From Chryseobacterium sp. 39-10 (GTDB taxonomy: Bacteria > Bacteroidota > Bacteroidia > Flavobacteriales > Weeksellaceae), in the NCBI GenBank assembly GCA_001898255.1, contig MKTK01000003.1:55685-119684 (forward strand): a stretch of DNA of 64,000 bases, written 5' to 3'. Every line of letters begins with the position of its first letter. The first letter of the stretch is position 1. This document shows, in pieces, positions 9,141 through 19,357 of this stretch. Below the pieces are notes generated by a model. It had not been told where the DNA came from, ran no database searches, and saw nothing but the letters and a program-made list of their open reading frames with translations. Both the position numbers and the translations under genes were made by a program.

Positions 9141-9872
9141 ATGAAAAAAACAATACTGATAATGATGGTTGCTGCCTTGTCACTTCAAAGTTGCATCACA
9201 GTTAAAACCAACGGAACTAAAGGAAAAAACGGAACAACATGGGAAAACTCATCATCCGAAAATTTTTCCAATCAGCCTATGGAAACCAAAACCCTAAACG
9301 TAGGCGATTTCTCCGGAATTGAGGTGGAAACGGCCATTAAAGTCTATATAAAACCTTCCGCTGAAAAGAAAATTATTATCAATTCGAACGCGTTGAAATA
9401 CGTTTCGGTAAAAAACAAAAACGGAAAACTTACCATTTCCTATGACAGCCCAAAAGGCCTGACCAATGTGAACACGGAAATTACCATCTATACCAACGAT
9501 TTAAAAAAAATTACGGCTGAAAGTGCTTCAAAAGTCTTTCTAGATGAGGGTTTCCCATTTACCGATTTAGAGCTTTACATCAGCAGTGCAAGCCAGATGC
9601 AAGGAAAAATTAAAGCCCAAAATCTGAAAGCAGACATCAGCAGCGCTTCAAAATTTGAGGCAGAATTGGACGTTCAGCAGTTGGATGTCGAAGCCAGTTC
9701 AGCGGCAAAAGTCAATCTTACCGGAAAAACCAAAATACTGAATATTGAGGCCACCAGCGCAGCAAAAGTAAATGCCGAAAAACTGCAATACGAATCTATA
9801 AAAATTGACAATTCTTCCCTCGGAAAAGTCTTAACCATTAATGCTAACTCATTAAATATTAAAATGATATGA
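9141..9872 (+). CDS. DUF2807 (GIN-domain) lipoprotein
   Basis: A 243-residue protein with a lipoprotein signal (Cys18 in LQSC). It carries the repetitive beta-helix typical of DUF2807, a putative adhesin-head GIN domain, with recurring SSASK/SSAAK/TSAAK turns between about residues 125 and 225. It overlaps the next gene by 4 bp (ATGA), so it is translationally coupled to the ABC ATPase. The role in the efflux machine is not known; such proteins often sit beside envelope-stress or transport operons. Confidence 0.85.
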   Translation: MKKTILIMMVAALSLQSCITVKTNGTKGKNGTTWENSSSENFSNQPMETKTLNVGDFSGIEVETAIKVYIKPSAEKKIIINSNALKYVSVKNKNGKLTISYDSPKGLTNVNTEITIYTNDLKKITAESASKVFLDEGFPFTDLELYISSASQMQGKIKAQNLKADISSASKFEAELDVQQLDVEASSAAKVNLTGKTKILNIEATSAAKVNAEKLQYESIKIDNSSLGKVLTINANSLNIKMI

Positions 9873-10591
9873 TTACCACAAAACAACTCTCAAAAATATA
9901 CAAAACCGAAGAAGTGCAAACCACCGCACTCAATAATGTCGACCTGCACATCAAAGAAGGAGAATTTGTCGCGATTATGGGACCATCAGGTTGCGGAAAA
10001 TCTACCCTGCTCAACATCCTAGGATTATTGGACGATGCTTCCAAAGGGTCATACCTTTTTCTGAACAACGAAATTGTTGGCTCGGGCGAAAAAACAAAAT
10101 CTGTTCTCCGTAAAAAAAATATCGGCTTTATTTTTCAAAACTTTAATTTGATTGATGAACTGACGGTTTTTGAAAATGTGGAACTGCCTTTAATTTACAA
10201 TGGAATTTCCTCAAGCGAAAGAAAAAGAAGAGTGGATGAAATTCTGGAAAAAATCAACATCAGCCACCGCGCGAAACATTATCCACAGCAACTTTCTGGC
10301 GGGCAGCAACAAAGAGCCGCGGTTGCCCGAGCATTGGTCACCAAACCCAAACTTATTCTTGCCGACGAACCCACCGGAAACCTGGACTCTTCTAATGGTA
10401 ATGAAGTGATGAATCTTTTAGCAGAACTCCACCGAGAAGGATCCACAATTGCCATGGTAACCCACTCTTCCTACGATGCCGGTTTTGCCTCAAGAATTGT
10501 GAATATGAAAGATGGCGAAATCTTTAGCGAAGAACATGCAGCCCAGCGCAAGGATGTTTTTCAGAAAGCAGATGCGAAAGATTTTGAGTAA
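9869..10591 (+). CDS. LolD/MacB-type ABC transporter ATPase
   Basis: A 240-residue nucleotide-binding domain. Walker A GPSGCGKST, Q-loop region FIFQNFNLI, signature LSGGQQQR, Walker B LILADEPTGNLDS and H-loop THSSYD are all intact. The length and the DEPTGNLDS motif place it in the MacB/LolD/FtsE group, whose partners are FtsX-fold permeases. Two such permeases follow in this operon, though a receptor gene is inserted between. The start overlaps the stop of the DUF2807 gene. Confidence 0.93.
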   Translation: MITTKQLSKIYKTEEVQTTALNNVDLHIKEGEFVAIMGPSGCGKSTLLNILGLLDDASKGSYLFLNNEIVGSGEKTKSVLRKKNIGFIFQNFNLIDELTVFENVELPLIYNGISSSERKRRVDEILEKINISHRAKHYPQQLSGGQQQRAAVARALVTKPKLILADEPTGNLDSSNGNEVMNLLAELHREGSTIAMVTHSSYDAGFASRIVNMKDGEIFSEEHAAQRKDVFQKADAKDFE

Positions 10592-10593
10592 GG

Positions 10594-10640
10594 AAGTCCC
10601 AAAGGGACGACTTACCAATAGATAGGATGAAGTCCTATCA
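10594..10640 (+). repeat. double-hairpin intergenic repeat, copy 1
   Basis: The unit has two short palindromes: GTCCC-aaa-GGGAC, then ATAGGAT-gaag-TCCTAT, joined by a CTTACCAA-type linker. The same unit recurs four times at 17.75-17.96 kb. It lies between the ATPase and receptor genes within the operon. Confidence 0.75.
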
Positions 10641-10699
10641 AAATTAATATAACCTCAAACCGCTTCCCAATTAGCGAGGCAGTGATAACAAAAATAAAC

Positions 10700-12778
10700 A
10701 TGAAGAAGATCGTAGCGATTGCGCTCACATCACTTTATTTTGCGGCTGGAGCCCAGGAAAAAACAGTCGTAGATTCTGTAGCCAAAACAAAGGAAATCCA
10801 GGAGATTATCCTCAAATCCCAGCGTAAAAAGCAAATGGCAGATCGATCAGTATATACCTTTGATCAGCAAGCCTTGGACAAAGCGCGACACGCATCCGAC
10901 CTGCTAAAAACTTTGCCTGAGTTGCAGTACGATCCTATTGCCAACAAAGTGAGTAGTACGAAAGGAGGTACGATTATCACTTTAATTAACGGGATTGAAG
11001 CAACAGAATTGCAAATCAGAAGCATACAGCCGCAAAATGTGGTGCGAGTGGAATACTACGACAATCCGCCAACACGATGGGCAACCCGAGCCGACACCAT
11101 GGTGAACATCATCACCCGAAACCCAGAAGTGGGGTATGTGTTTGGCGCCGATATCAGTTCTGCGTTAACTACGGGCTTTGTCAACGGTTCTGCCTATGCC
11201 GGTTACACCAAAGGAAGAAACGATTTTGGATTGGAATATTCCATCAACCTCAGAGATTACGACAACCGTAAAGTGGAGAAAAGCTATGCGTATTTAATCA
11301 ATTCTGATAGTTATCATTCCATCGAAAACCGTAAAGATCATTTCGGATACACCGATCAATTCATCACGCTACGATACACGAATCAATTGCCTGAAAAGTA
11401 TGCTTTTCAAGCTAAATTCGATATGGAAATTTATACGTATTTCAACCGTTCGGCGGGTCAAAATCTGTATTCTGTCAACAATGTGTCCGATAATCATGGA
11501 ACCAGCGTAAGCAACGGAAACGATTATGCACCACCAAAGTTGGATTTGTACTACTCTAGAAACCTGACTAAAAAAGATGAAATCAGTTTCAATTTTGTGG
11601 GTTCTTCATACCGCACCCATTCGTATGAGGTGAATAAAGAATGGAAACTTTCTGATGGCACCAATGTTTTCGACAATGATATGAAATTGCAGGCCAAGCA
11701 AAACAGCATCGTAGGAGAAGCCGCATACAGCCATCAATTTGAAATGGGAAAATTGAGTGCCGGATATCGAATTTCGAACAATAATGTATCGAATGAGTTG
11801 AATAATCTCAGCGGACATTCGGAATATTCGGTGAATTATCGTACGCAATATTTGTATTCTGAATTCTCCGGCAAAAAAGACAAATGGATGTACCGCATTG
11901 GTTTGGGCCTTACCAACATCAACAACAAAAGTGCGGAATCCACAGAAAATTCGTGGACACCAACGCCCAAGCTCATCCTTGGATATACGATTTCCAATAA
12001 TCAAAGTATCCGATTCAACAGCAGTTATACCGCGACCAGTCCGAGCAGTTCAGCATTAAGTCCAAACATTGTGCAGGTGGTGCCCAATATTGTTTCTTCA
12101 GGAAATCCCTATTTGCAATCCCAAAAGAAATTTGGAAACAACCTCACGTATTCTTTCAACAACAAATATTTCGATTTCAATGCCAATGCTTTTTACTGGT
12201 ACACTGATAATGTCATCAACCAATACTACAAACGTGACGAAACGTATGGCTATATCCGCACGTTTGAAAATGCACCAAATGCTCAGCAATACGGAATTCA
12301 GTTAACGGGTTCGGTGAAACCTTTTGGCAGTTCTGTTTTTGTAATCAAAGCGGTGGTGGCTCCGGCGTCCGAAAGTATAAAAACCAATTCGGGAACGGTG
12401 ATCAGAAATAATTATGTCGGGAATTATTTTGTGCTGTCTTCCGAGTATAAAAATTTCAATATTCAATATCAATTCAATATTCCGCAATACACGTTAAGCG
12501 GAGCATTTTTGAACACCAACGAAAATCAAAGTCATGCTTTTGCAAGTTATAAATTAAACAATTGGACGCTCATGTCTGGCTTTTACTGGATCGGAATGCC
12601 TTCGGAATACAAAACCAAAAGTTTGAGCGAAAGTTTGGTCAATTATACTTCGCATACGCAAATTATGAACAACAAATCCATGTTTGTACTCGGCGTAAGC
12701 TATGATTTTGTAAAAGGAAAGAAAAACGACATCGACCGTAAACTCAACAACAGTACCGCTCCGGCAGCTACTTTTTAA
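10700..12778 (+). CDS. TonB-receptor-like outer-membrane beta-barrel protein (paralog 1)
   Basis: About 692 residues from the ATG at 10700 (an in-frame GTG at 10682 lies outside the signal peptide). The Sec signal ends near AAGAQ. A plug-like region follows (EIILKSQRKKQ, then LLKTLPEL, and GGTIITLING near residue 100), then a long Tyr/Asn-rich barrel. It belongs to the outer-membrane beta-barrel family related to TonB receptors. Two close paralogs lie at 37.5 and 40.9 kb with nearly identical C-termini (KLNNSTAPA). Its position between an ABC ATPase and the permeases is unusual and suggests a role in the export path. Confidence 0.85.
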   Translation: MKKIVAIALTSLYFAAGAQEKTVVDSVAKTKEIQEIILKSQRKKQMADRSVYTFDQQALDKARHASDLLKTLPELQYDPIANKVSSTKGGTIITLINGIEATELQIRSIQPQNVVRVEYYDNPPTRWATRADTMVNIITRNPEVGYVFGADISSALTTGFVNGSAYAGYTKGRNDFGLEYSINLRDYDNRKVEKSYAYLINSDSYHSIENRKDHFGYTDQFITLRYTNQLPEKYAFQAKFDMEIYTYFNRSAGQNLYSVNNVSDNHGTSVSNGNDYAPPKLDLYYSRNLTKKDEISFNFVGSSYRTHSYEVNKEWKLSDGTNVFDNDMKLQAKQNSIVGEAAYSHQFEMGKLSAGYRISNNNVSNELNNLSGHSEYSVNYRTQYLYSEFSGKKDKWMYRIGLGLTNINNKSAESTENSWTPTPKLILGYTISNNQSIRFNSSYTATSPSSSALSPNIVQVVPNIVSSGNPYLQSQKKFGNNLTYSFNNKYFDFNANAFYWYTDNVINQYYKRDETYGYIRTFENAPNAQQYGIQLTGSVKPFGSSVFVIKAVVAPASESIKTNSGTVIRNNYVGNYFVLSSEYKNFNIQYQFNIPQYTLSGAFLNTNENQSHAFASYKLNNWTLMSGFYWIGMPSEYKTKSLSESLVNYTSHTQIMNNKSMFVLGVSYDFVKGKKNDIDRKLNNSTAPAATF

Positions 12779-12814
12779 TGAATGGATTTCTTCACACCCT
12801 AAACAACCACTACT

Positions 12815-15238
12815 ATGTTAAAAAACTGGCTCAAAATAGCATTCATCAATTATAAAAAAAATGCACTCTCCACGTTCATTAATCTTTTCGGATTAACGGT
12901 GGGACTAACTGGATTTATGCTCATCCTGATGCACTGGAATGATGAGAAATCATACGAATCCCAAAATCCACAAAAAGAACAGATTTATTTGGTCGAAAAT
13001 TCAATGGGAAAAAGTGAGGGATACTGGAGTGGTGCTACCTATCCGCAAATGATGGTTCCAAAACAACAAATTAAGGAAATTGAAGACTATGTGCTCTTCA
13101 ATTCCTGGTATGGCGAAGCCAATATGAAATCTGGAAATAAAATAATTCCTGCAAGATTGTTTGATGCCAGTCCCAATTTTTTCCGTTTTTTTAATTACAA
13201 AAGTGTTGCCGGAAATCTTGATAATACGCTTTCAAATACCGATAATATTGCATTTTCAGAAGATAAAGCAAAAGAAATTTTTGGTTCCCAATTTCAGTTG
13301 GCTATTGGAAAAATGGTGAGTTACAATGGGAAAAATTATACGGTCTCAGCCATCTACAAACGTCCGGAAGGCAAAAGTGTGATTGATCCTCAAGCGGTGA
13401 TTTTAAGTCCGTACCTTAAAGCAAATGAAGATCAATGGGGGAATTTTAACTGGACAGGAATGTTTAAATTTTCGAAAGATGCCGATGTAGAATCGATTCA
13501 ACAAAAAATACATAAAATTCTATATCATAATCGAGTAGAAAAACCGGCAAGAGAAAAAGGAATTACCCCACAACAATATTTGAAAGAAGGGGGCGGTGGC
13601 GGAACCGAAATCGCGCTAACTCGAATGGATAAAATGAAATTCGATGCTAAAGGTTCCGGTTTGGATAAGACCGATAAAAAGACGATTTACATTTTAATGG
13701 CTCTGTCCATTCTGATTGTCATTCTTTCGGCCATTAATTTTATCAATTTAAAAACCGCTCAAGCTTCCCAAAGAGCCAAAGAAATTGGAGTGAGAAAAGC
13801 GATTGGCGCCAGCAAATCTGCTCTTGTTTTACAATTTTTGGTGGAGACTTTTATCATGTGCTTCCTGGCATATATTCTATCATTGATTTTAACAGAGCTG
13901 CTGCTTCCTTCTTACAATAAATTCCTCGGGAAAGAGCTTACAATGGGTGATTTTCACATTTATCAGTATTCGCTGGTGATGATGTTGCTGGTGACTTTAA
14001 TATCGGGAATTATTCCGGCGCTGTATCTTTCCAACTTTAAGCCGATTAATACATTAAAAGGGAATTTCTCTCGAAGCAGCCATGGCATTTGGCTTCGCAA
14101 CGGAATTCTTACCCTCCAACTCATTATTTCTGCATTTTTTATTACCGCAGGACTTATCATTCATTCACAGGTAAAATATATGATGAGTAAAGATTTAGGA
14201 TTTAGTGGAGATCAATCTATTGTAATTCCTTTTAACGAGAATAAAGAAAAACCGTATCAGTTTTATGAACTGATGAAACGCGAAATTTCAAAAATTAAAG
14301 GTGTTGAAGACATTACGTACAGTAAACAAGTCATCGGAAATGGAAGTACAGGATCTTCTAATGTGGATGATGAAAAAGAAAAGAAAAGCATCATGGCCAA
14401 TCATGGTTCTATTGATCTCAATTTCTTCAAGTTTTACCATATTAAAATTTTGGCAGGCCGCGATTTTAATCCTAAACTTTCTTCGGATACCATCAGCAAT
14501 GCTATTGTGAATGAAGCATTTATCCGAAAAATGGGATGGACTCCTGCACAAGCTTTAAATAAAAAGGTACAACCAGGATTTGATGATAAACCCTATACTA
14601 TTATAGGTGTTACTAAAGACTACAATCAGCAAAGTGTGGCAGATGAAGTGGATGCCAATCTGTTTTTCTTTTACGGGATCAACTGGAACCGGGATCAAAT
14701 CAACAATATTCAGGTAAAGTTAAATCAAAATGATGTGGCGGAAACTTTGGAAAGAATAAAAGAATTTTGGGAAAAGAAAGCAGAACCAGGATATGCTTTC
14801 CAATCGCAGTTTATTGATAAAAAATTCGCCAAGACTTTCGATAAATACAAGAAACAACAAACCCTTTTCAGCATCCTGAATGCCATGGTTCTTATGGTTG
14901 CTTTATTGGGATTATTCGCTTTGTCATCGTTACTCATCGAACAGAAACTGAAAACAGTCGCCATTAAAAAAAGCTTGGGCGCCAACGAAAAAACCATCGT
15001 TTGGGATCTTACGAAACAATTCCTGTTCATTACGGCAATTGCGGTGCTGATCAGTATTCCCATCAGTTACTTTTTCATGAACGAATGGCTGAAAGACTTC
15101 GCCTATCGAATAGAAATGCCTTGGTTGCCCTACGCGCTGAGTTTTGTATTGCTGCTCCTGCTCACTTCTGCGGTGGTAAGCGTAAAGGCCTATCAGGCAA
15201 CAAAAGTGAATCTTGTGAAATATTTGAAATACGAATAA
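12815..15238 (+). CDS. FtsX/MacB-like ABC permease 1
   Basis: 807 residues. One TM near the N-terminus (about 22-42) is followed by a large periplasmic MacB_PCD-like domain. Three TMs surround residues 290-410 (with the RAKEIGVRKAIGAS motif), then comes a second TM and periplasmic module, and three C-terminal TMs with VAIKKSLGANE. This duplicated FtsX layout is typical of Bacteroidetes MacB-type permeases of about 800 residues. It should pair with the ATPase at 9.9 kb. It is paralogous to the next gene and starts in the same way (NWLKIAFINYKKN). Confidence 0.92.
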   Translation: MLKNWLKIAFINYKKNALSTFINLFGLTVGLTGFMLILMHWNDEKSYESQNPQKEQIYLVENSMGKSEGYWSGATYPQMMVPKQQIKEIEDYVLFNSWYGEANMKSGNKIIPARLFDASPNFFRFFNYKSVAGNLDNTLSNTDNIAFSEDKAKEIFGSQFQLAIGKMVSYNGKNYTVSAIYKRPEGKSVIDPQAVILSPYLKANEDQWGNFNWTGMFKFSKDADVESIQQKIHKILYHNRVEKPAREKGITPQQYLKEGGGGGTEIALTRMDKMKFDAKGSGLDKTDKKTIYILMALSILIVILSAINFINLKTAQASQRAKEIGVRKAIGASKSALVLQFLVETFIMCFLAYILSLILTELLLPSYNKFLGKELTMGDFHIYQYSLVMMLLVTLISGIIPALYLSNFKPINTLKGNFSRSSHGIWLRNGILTLQLIISAFFITAGLIIHSQVKYMMSKDLGFSGDQSIVIPFNENKEKPYQFYELMKREISKIKGVEDITYSKQVIGNGSTGSSNVDDEKEKKSIMANHGSIDLNFFKFYHIKILAGRDFNPKLSSDTISNAIVNEAFIRKMGWTPAQALNKKVQPGFDDKPYTIIGVTKDYNQQSVADEVDANLFFFYGINWNRDQINNIQVKLNQNDVAETLERIKEFWEKKAEPGYAFQSQFIDKKFAKTFDKYKKQQTLFSILNAMVLMVALLGLFALSSLLIEQKLKTVAIKKSLGANEKTIVWDLTKQFLFITAIAVLISIPISYFFMNEWLKDFAYRIEMPWLPYALSFVLLLLLTSAVVSVKAYQATKVNLVKYLKYE

Positions 15239-15313
15239 TAATTATTAAGGGTTTATTACCCATTTATTACGCAATAAAAAACAACCATTAATAATTTACA
15301 ATTTTTAAAAGTT

Positions 15314-17749
15314 ATGATTAAAAACTGGCTTAAAATCGCTTTCATCAACTATAAAAAAAACGGGCTTTCCACTTTAATTAATGTGTTGGGAATCAGCGTC
15401 GGATTGTGTATTTTTCTGTTGGTTTTCATCAACTGGCAAGACGAGAAATCGTATGAACAATGGATTCCCGATAAAGAAAACATCTATCTTGTTGAAAACA
15501 AAAGCAGCTACTTTGGATACCTCGCCAGTTCCAGTTATCCAGAACTCGCAGTTTCTAAAGAAAAATTCATCGAGATTCAAGATTTTACCATTTTCAACTC
15601 GTGGGGAAGAGATCGACTGACCGCGGGAAATAACTCCGCGTATGTTCCAAGTGCAATGGTTACGGAATCGTTTTTTGAATTTTTTCCTTATGAAAAAGTA
15701 GCGGGAAGTTTCAAAAATGCGCTGAACGACGGAACCAAAATCGCACTTTCCGAAGAAACAGCCAAAACCCTTTTCGGTGATGAATACAAAAACTGCATCG
15801 GAAAAACGGTGAAAATTGATGGAAAAAACAATGAAATGTTTGTCATTACTGCGGTTTACAAACTTCCTGAAAGCAATTCCGTTTTCAAGCCAGGATTTTT
15901 GCTGAAACATCCCAATTTACTGCACGAAAACGAGTTTGATAAAAACTGGACCAATTACAGCTATGTGGGTTACTTCAAACTGAAACCGGGTACGGATATA
16001 AAACTTTTGGAGAAGAAACTATCCGACCAAGTGTGGGGAGAAACAAAAATTGCCATGAAAAAATGGGGAGAAAAGATTGATGAAAATAATAAATCTGAAG
16101 TTTTTCTTACGCCCATTACCAAGATGAAGCTGGATGCAAAAAGTGAAGGCGTGGAAAAAGCCGACAAAAAATCCATCATGATTTTGCTCGGTTTATCGGT
16201 ACTGATTCTCATTTTATCGGGGATCAATCTGATCAATCTGAAAACCGCTCAGGCAGCGCAACGCGCAAAAGAAGTAGGCGTTCGAAAAGCGATCGGAAGT
16301 TCAAAATCTAAGCTGATCATGCAATTTTTGCTCGAAAATCTCATCATCTGTTTTATTTCGTTTTTACTGGCCTTTTCATTCGTAGAATTATTGCTACCCG
16401 CGTACAACAAATTTTTAGGAAAGCAAATAAAGCTGAATGACCCTATGATTTTTGTCTATTCCGGCCTCTTCTTATTGGTTTTTGCGTTTCTTTCCGGAAT
16501 TATTCCGGCTTTGTATCTGTCGAACTTCAAACCGATCAACACGCTGAAAGGCAACTTTTCCCGAAGTAAAAATGGAATTTGGTTAAGAAATTCTGTTCTC
16601 ACGCTTCAAATGGTGATTTCTTCATTTTTCATTATTTGCTCCCTCATCATCCATTCTCAGGTTAAACACATGATGAACAAAGATTTAGGGTTTAAAGGAG
16701 ATCAGGTGATTCAGATTAATTTCAAACAAACAAGGTGGGAAAACGATTACAATTTCAAGAAGTATGTGCGACTGAAAAATGAAATTTCAAAAATATCCGG
16801 CGTAAAAGATCTGACGAGTTCCGTCTTCCAAATTGGAGAAGGCTTGAGGAATTCCACCAGTGTAAAAAATGCGGCCGATACCACGAAAATCATCAACTCA
16901 GTCGGAACCGGCGGTATTGATTACAATTATTTAAAATTCTACAATATCAAACTGGTTTCCGGAAGAGATCTGGATCTTCGCTATGCTTCCGACACGATTT
17001 CCGGCGTCATTGCTAACGAAGCATTCATCAAAAAAATGGGTTGGAGCAAAGAACAAGCTCTTGGCCGAGAAGTTTTGCCGGGTTGGGGCGAAAAAGCAGA
17101 AAAGAACAAAATTCTCGGCGTTGTTCAGGATTTTTACATTACCGGTGTGGATAAACCTGTAGAACCGCTGCTCATGTTTAATTACGACCGAAACTGGGTG
17201 AAAAATAATGTTCAGAATCTGCAGATCAAACTGTCAGGAAATGATATTAACGGAACTTTGGAGCGCATAAAAGATTTCTGGATAACCAAAGCGGAACCGG
17301 GATATCCTTTTGAATACAGTTTTATTGATAAAAAATTTGCCAGAACTTTCGAAAAATTTCAGAAACAGCAAATGCTTTTCACCATCTTGAATTTTGTTGT
17401 GCTAATTGTGGCATTGCTCGGTTTATTCGCCCTTTCTTCCTTGTTAATTGAACAAAAACTGAAAGATGTGGCTATTAAAAAAACGTTGGGCGCGGATGAA
17501 AAAACCATCATTTGGGATCTCACAAAAAAGTTTCTCATTATTGCGGCTATTGCTGTTTTCATCAGTATTCCGATCAGTTATTATTTTATGAACGAATGGC
17601 TGAAAGATTTTGCTTACCGTATCGAAATGCCCTGGTTCCCATACGCGCTGAGTTTTGTTCTATTATTGCTTCTTACGTTTGCCGTGGTCAGTATTAAAGC
17701 GTATCGAGCCACTAAAATTAATCTCGTCAAATACCTTAAATACGAATAA
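15314..17749 (+). CDS. FtsX/MacB-like ABC permease 2
   Basis: 811 residues, a tandem paralog of permease 1 with the same start (NWLKIAFINYKKN), the same FtsX core (RAKEVGVRKAIGSS) and the same end (VKYLKYE). The periplasmic domains diverge most. The two may form a heterodimer around the single ATPase pair; alternatively each forms its own transporter with a shared ATPase. Four double-hairpin repeats directly follow the stop. Confidence 0.92.
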   Translation: MIKNWLKIAFINYKKNGLSTLINVLGISVGLCIFLLVFINWQDEKSYEQWIPDKENIYLVENKSSYFGYLASSSYPELAVSKEKFIEIQDFTIFNSWGRDRLTAGNNSAYVPSAMVTESFFEFFPYEKVAGSFKNALNDGTKIALSEETAKTLFGDEYKNCIGKTVKIDGKNNEMFVITAVYKLPESNSVFKPGFLLKHPNLLHENEFDKNWTNYSYVGYFKLKPGTDIKLLEKKLSDQVWGETKIAMKKWGEKIDENNKSEVFLTPITKMKLDAKSEGVEKADKKSIMILLGLSVLILILSGINLINLKTAQAAQRAKEVGVRKAIGSSKSKLIMQFLLENLIICFISFLLAFSFVELLLPAYNKFLGKQIKLNDPMIFVYSGLFLLVFAFLSGIIPALYLSNFKPINTLKGNFSRSKNGIWLRNSVLTLQMVISSFFIICSLIIHSQVKHMMNKDLGFKGDQVIQINFKQTRWENDYNFKKYVRLKNEISKISGVKDLTSSVFQIGEGLRNSTSVKNAADTTKIINSVGTGGIDYNYLKFYNIKLVSGRDLDLRYASDTISGVIANEAFIKKMGWSKEQALGREVLPGWGEKAEKNKILGVVQDFYITGVDKPVEPLLMFNYDRNWVKNNVQNLQIKLSGNDINGTLERIKDFWITKAEPGYPFEYSFIDKKFARTFEKFQKQQMLFTILNFVVLIVALLGLFALSSLLIEQKLKDVAIKKTLGADEKTIIWDLTKKFLIIAAIAVFISIPISYYFMNEWLKDFAYRIEMPWFPYALSFVLLLLLTFAVVSIKAYRATKINLVKYLKYE

Positions 17750-17960
17750 AAAGTCCCGAAGGGACGGCTTACCAAAAGATAGGAAGAAATCCTATTAATT
17801 AATAAAAACAGATTAAAGTCCCAAAGGGACGTCTTATCAAAGAATAGGATGCAATCCTATTAAAAATAAAGGAACAGTTCACCAAAGAATAGGATGCAAT
17901 CCTATTAAATCAAAAAAATAAAGGGACGATTCACCAAAAAGTAGAATGAACTCCTATTAA
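17750..17960 (+). repeat. double-hairpin intergenic repeats, copies 2-5 in tandem
   Basis: Copies begin near 17750, 17815, 17867 and 17920. Copies 2 and 3 have both hairpins (GTCCC/GGGAC and ATAGGAT/ATCCTAT types). In copies 4 and 5 the first hairpin is degraded. They fill the gap between permease 2 and the TolC-like gene and could attenuate or protect the operon mRNA. Confidence 0.8.
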
Positions 17961-17994
17961 ATCACAACCCTTCAGAGATTTAAATAAAAACAAC

Positions 17995-19287
17995 ATGCAT
18001 AAACCCATTTTCATATTCCTATTCTTCGTGCAGTGGTGTTCTGCACAACAAAGCTGGACGTTGCAGCAATGTCTGGATTATGCTCAAAAAAACAGTCCGG
18101 ATATTCAGCAGAGCATCATCGCCGTTTCAAAGAATCAAAGGGAAATCAATATGGCCAAAGGAAAACTGCTCCCTTCTGCCAACACTGGAATCGGCCATAC
18201 CTACAGCTTTGGCTCCACCATTAATCCCAGCACCAATTCCCGGGAAGCGCTGAATGTGCAGTACGATCAGTTTTATGCCAACGCCAGTTTGGATCTGCTG
18301 AACTGGAAAAATTTCATGACGATTTCCCTTTCCAAAATGAATAAGGAAAGTTCGGAGTACCGGTTGAAAAGCATGCAGAACGACATCAAATTGGGTTTGG
18401 TTAATTTATTTTTTCAGTACATGAAATCAAAATCGTGGTTTGAGGTACTGGAACCGCAAATTTCCGGAATGAAAGAGCAAATTGCCCGTACAGAAAAAGA
18501 AGTGGAAATCGGCAGCCGAGCCAAAAGCGATGTGTACGACATTAAAGCCAATTTCGGCACCATTCAGGAGCAATGGATTTCGGCAAAAAATGAAATGAAC
18601 GTGGCCAAACTGAATCTTCTTGCCGCACTGAATATCAATAAAGACACGGTGGATTTTGTAATGATAGATCATGTATCAAAACCACTTCCCTTTCTCACCA
18701 AAGAAAATTTTATCGATCAACTAGTTCAGAAAAATCCCATTTATTTAGAAACTCAAAAAAACATGGAGATTGCTGATCAACGGATTAAAGTCGCAAAATC
18801 CGATGTTCTGCCCACCATTTCGGGAACTTATCAATGGTCCACTTTCTACAGCAAAACCCTGAATGCATCAGGAAATATTTCATTTTCAGACCAGTTCAGT
18901 CAGAATAAAAATCAGCAGTTGTATTTTGGACTGAACATTCCTGTTTTTCAGCAATTTCAGGTGAAAAACAATATTGAAATTTCGAAACTCAACAAACTCA
19001 ACACCCATTTTGAAAACCAGAAAAAACTAACCGAACTCTATAAAAACCTCAATATCATCGCAGAACAGTATCAGAATGCTTTAGAAAAGAATCAGCTTCT
19101 TGAGGATAATTTTGAAAACCAAAAGCTTTCCTTTGAGCGTTCCGAAGAAAAATACAAAGAAGGCTTGATCGATGCATACAGCTTTTTTGTGGTGCGAAAC
19201 AACTGGCTTCAGGCGAGCAACAATTTGATCAACAGCAACTACAATTTACAACAACAAATGGAGCTGCTGAAGATTTATTCTGAATAA
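17995..19287 (+). CDS. TolC-family outer-membrane efflux protein
   Basis: 430 residues. A signal peptide (cleavage near CSAQQ) is followed by two OEP repeats rich in heptad-like helices, beginning WTLQQCLDYAQKNSPDIQQS and ending with helix NLQQQMELLKIYSE. It would form the trimeric outer-membrane channel of the tripartite system with the HlyD-type adaptor and MacB-type permeases encoded upstream. Four hairpin repeats lie directly upstream, so expression may differ from the upstream genes. Confidence 0.9.
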   Translation: MHKPIFIFLFFVQWCSAQQSWTLQQCLDYAQKNSPDIQQSIIAVSKNQREINMAKGKLLPSANTGIGHTYSFGSTINPSTNSREALNVQYDQFYANASLDLLNWKNFMTISLSKMNKESSEYRLKSMQNDIKLGLVNLFFQYMKSKSWFEVLEPQISGMKEQIARTEKEVEIGSRAKSDVYDIKANFGTIQEQWISAKNEMNVAKLNLLAALNINKDTVDFVMIDHVSKPLPFLTKENFIDQLVQKNPIYLETQKNMEIADQRIKVAKSDVLPTISGTYQWSTFYSKTLNASGNISFSDQFSQNKNQQLYFGLNIPVFQQFQVKNNIEISKLNKLNTHFENQKKLTELYKNLNIIAEQYQNALEKNQLLEDNFENQKLSFERSEEKYKEGLIDAYSFFVVRNNWLQASNNLINSNYNLQQQMELLKIYSE

Positions 19288-19357
19288 ATCCCTTTAAAAG
19301 AGAAAAGAGATCTCCTTTTAAAATATATTATTCTTAAGTTTTTCGCTACTTTTGAAT

